NCBI RefSeq assembly: GCF_003665435.1
Contig: NZ_CP023407.1
Coordinates: forward strand, 3,472,001 to 3,536,000
From: Streptomyces fungicidicus
GTDB taxonomy: Bacteria; Actinomycetota; Actinomycetes; Streptomycetales; Streptomycetaceae
Reading direction: 5' to 3'
DNA length: 64,000 bases
In this document: positions 62,708 through 64,000 of the stretch, one piece after another
How positions within the stretch are numbered: position 1 is the stretch's first letter
Layout of the letters: each line of letters opens with the position of its first letter
Program-made: the position numbers and the translations under genes
Notes under the pieces: model-generated
The model's database searches: none
The model's input: only the letters and a program-made list of their open reading frames with translations
Told to the model about the DNA's origin: nothing

Positions 62708-64000
62708 GGGTGGAGCGTACGTGACGGCGGTGGGCCTGGGTCGCGGCCGTGTACACGTCGGCGGTGGCCGCGGCCGCGGTGTCCCAGCCGAAGGACTGGG
62801 CGTGCCGTGCGGCGGCCTCGCCCATGCGGTCGGCGAGGTGCGGGTGGTCGGCGAAGTCGCGCAGCACCCGAGCGTAGGCGTCGGGGTCGTGGCCCTGCAC
62901 GAGGAAGCCGGTGTGCCCGTCCCGTACGGCGACGGGGAGGCCGCCGACCGCTGCGGCGAGCACCGGGGTGCCGGCCGCCTGCGCCTCTATGGCGACCAGT
63001 CCGAAGGACTCGCTGTAGGAGGGCATGACGAGCACGGACGCCGCGCGGAACCAGTCCGCGAGCTGCTCCTGCCCGACCGGCGGGTGGAAGCGGACGACGT
63101 CCGCGACGCCGAGCCGCGCGGCGAGCTTCTGCAGGCCCTCGGGCTTGGCGAGGCCGCTGCCGCTGGGGCCGCCGACCACGGGGACGCAGATCCGTGAGCG
63201 CAGTTCGGGACGCTCGCCGAGGAGGGCGGCCACCGCGCGCAGGAGCACGTCGGGCGCCTTGAGGGGCTGGATGCGGCCGGCGAAGAGGGGGATCAGGGCG
63301 TCCTGGGGCAGGCCGAGGCGGGCCCGCGCGGCGGCCCGGCCGTCGGCGGGGCGGAAGCGGCCCAGGTTCACCCCGGGGTGGACGACGGCGACCTTGCCGG
63401 GGTCGGCGGCGTAGTGCCGGACGAGTTCGTCGGCCTCCTCGGCGGTGTTGGCGATCAGCCGGTCGGCGGCGTCGACGATCTGGGTCTCGCCGATGACGCG
63501 GGCGGCCGGCTCGGGGGTGTCGCCGTCGGCCAGGCTGGCGTTCTTGACCTTGGCCATGGTGTGCATGGCGTGCACCAGGGGGACGCCCCAGCGCTGGGCG
63601 GCGAGCCAGCCGACGTGGCCGGAGAGCCAGTAGTGCGAGTGGACCAGGTCGTAGTGGCCCGGGCGGTGGCCGGCCCAGGCCTGCATGACGCCGTGGGTGA
63701 AGGCGCACAGCTGGGCGGGGAGTTCCTCCTTGGCGAGGCCCTCGTAGGGGCCGGCGTCGACGTGCCGGACGAGGACGCCGGGGGCGAGCTCGACGGCGGG
63801 CGGGAGGGCGGCGGCGGTCGCGCGGGTGAAGATCTCGACCTCGATGTTGATCGCGGCGAGGCGCTGCGCGAGCTCCACGATGTAGACGTTCATGCCGCCC
63901 GCGTCGCCGGTGCCCGGCTGGTGCAGCGGTGAGGTGTGCACGGAGAGCATCGCCACGCGGCGGGGCCTGCGGTGCAGGCGCAGCCGCGCAGAGGGGGCGG
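62700..64000 (-). CDS. mshA: D-inositol-3-phosphate glycosyltransferase, mycothiol synthesis (N-terminus outside the window)
   Basis: MshA (GT4) joins GlcNAc from UDP-GlcNAc to inositol-3-phosphate, the first step to mycothiol, the thiol buffer of actinobacteria. The visible part reads [20 protein letters not shown], then [30 protein letters not shown] and the donor site [20 protein letters not shown]. Codons continue in frame past the internal ATG at 63956 to the window edge ([12 protein letters not shown]), so the true start lies beyond 64000. Confidence 0.95.
   Translation of the reverse strand, partial: APSARLRLHRRPRRVAMLSVHTSPLHQPGTGDAGGMNVYIVELAQRLAAINIEVEIFTRATAAALPPAVELAPGVLVRHVDAGPYEGLAKEELPAQLCAFTHGVMQAWAGHRPGHYDLVHSHYWLSGHVGWLAAQRWGVPLVHAMHTMAKVKNASLADGDTPEPAARVIGETQIVDAADRLIANTAEEADELVRHYAADPGKVAVVHPGVNLGRFRPADGRAAARARLGLPQDALIPLFAGRIQPLKAPDVLLRAVAALLGERPELRSRICVPVVGGPSGSGLAKPEGLQKLAARLGVADVVRFHPPVGQEQLADWFRAASVLVMPSYSESFGLVAIEAQAAGTPVLAAAVGGLPVAVRDGHTGFLVQGHDPDAYARVLRDFADHPHLADRMGEAAARHAQSFGWDTAAAATADVYTAATQAHRRHVRSTHG

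Overview
The window is chromosomal DNA of a Streptomyces-type actinomycete. The base composition is about 70 percent G+C with strong third-position GC bias, GTG starts are frequent, and the gene set (cdgB, dasR-type operators, mtpA, phoRP, mshA, msiK, groEL2) follows the order of the conserved Streptomyces chromosome core, close to the S. coelicolor SCO4200-SCO4310 interval. About 70 protein genes or gene remnants and one tRNA gene are supported.

Region 1 (0-31 kb) is mostly metabolic. It opens with a MurR-like regulator and the MurNAc-6-P etherase murQ. Next come an efflux pump, an old yellow enzyme, groEL2 under a CIRCE promoter and a cold-shock protein. An operon with a textbook SAM-I riboswitch follows, encoding a threonine-synthase homologue and a GG-ending sulfur carrier protein; these match the Streptomyces MetM/MetO route that makes homocysteine from O-phosphohomoserine. 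Then come a glucosylphosphoglycerate/trehalose cluster (gpgS, otsA, otsB), the amino-sugar genes nagK-nagA with two DasR-type operators and a divergent orphan sugar-binding lipoprotein, the c-di-GMP synthase cdgB, ribosome rescue (arfB), terD, and a quinone reductase under a perfect SoxR palindrome.

Region 2 (31-49 kb) contains tRNA-Thr(UGU), a WYL regulator divergent from a DUF3224 gene across a large palindrome, the multi-sugar ABC ATPase msiK, a carD-ispD-ispF operon, rlmB, cysS, the phosphate regulators phoR-phoP and phoU around a three-repeat PHO box, the metallothionein mtpA, and gpmA.

Region 3 (49-58.5 kb) is accessory in character. It has a HigBA-type toxin-antitoxin pair with an operator over the toxin start codon, fragments of arsC, a LuxR regulator and an FtsX permease abutting one another, a set of unrecognised large proteins, and a probable phosphorothioate-DNA-dependent HNH restriction enzyme. 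Region 4 (58.5-64 kb) returns to core genes: an FG-GAP secreted protein, an AraC regulator with DUF2000, a YbjN protein and the 3' part of mshA, which runs off the window.

Two features run through the window. Many genes have a -10 hexamer ending 6-7 bases before the start codon, which predicts leaderless mRNAs. Several intergenic spaces hold Streptomyces dispersed GC-rich repeats, one nested in another and one apparently inserted in frame into nagA. Functions are inferred from motifs seen by eye; no database search was run.
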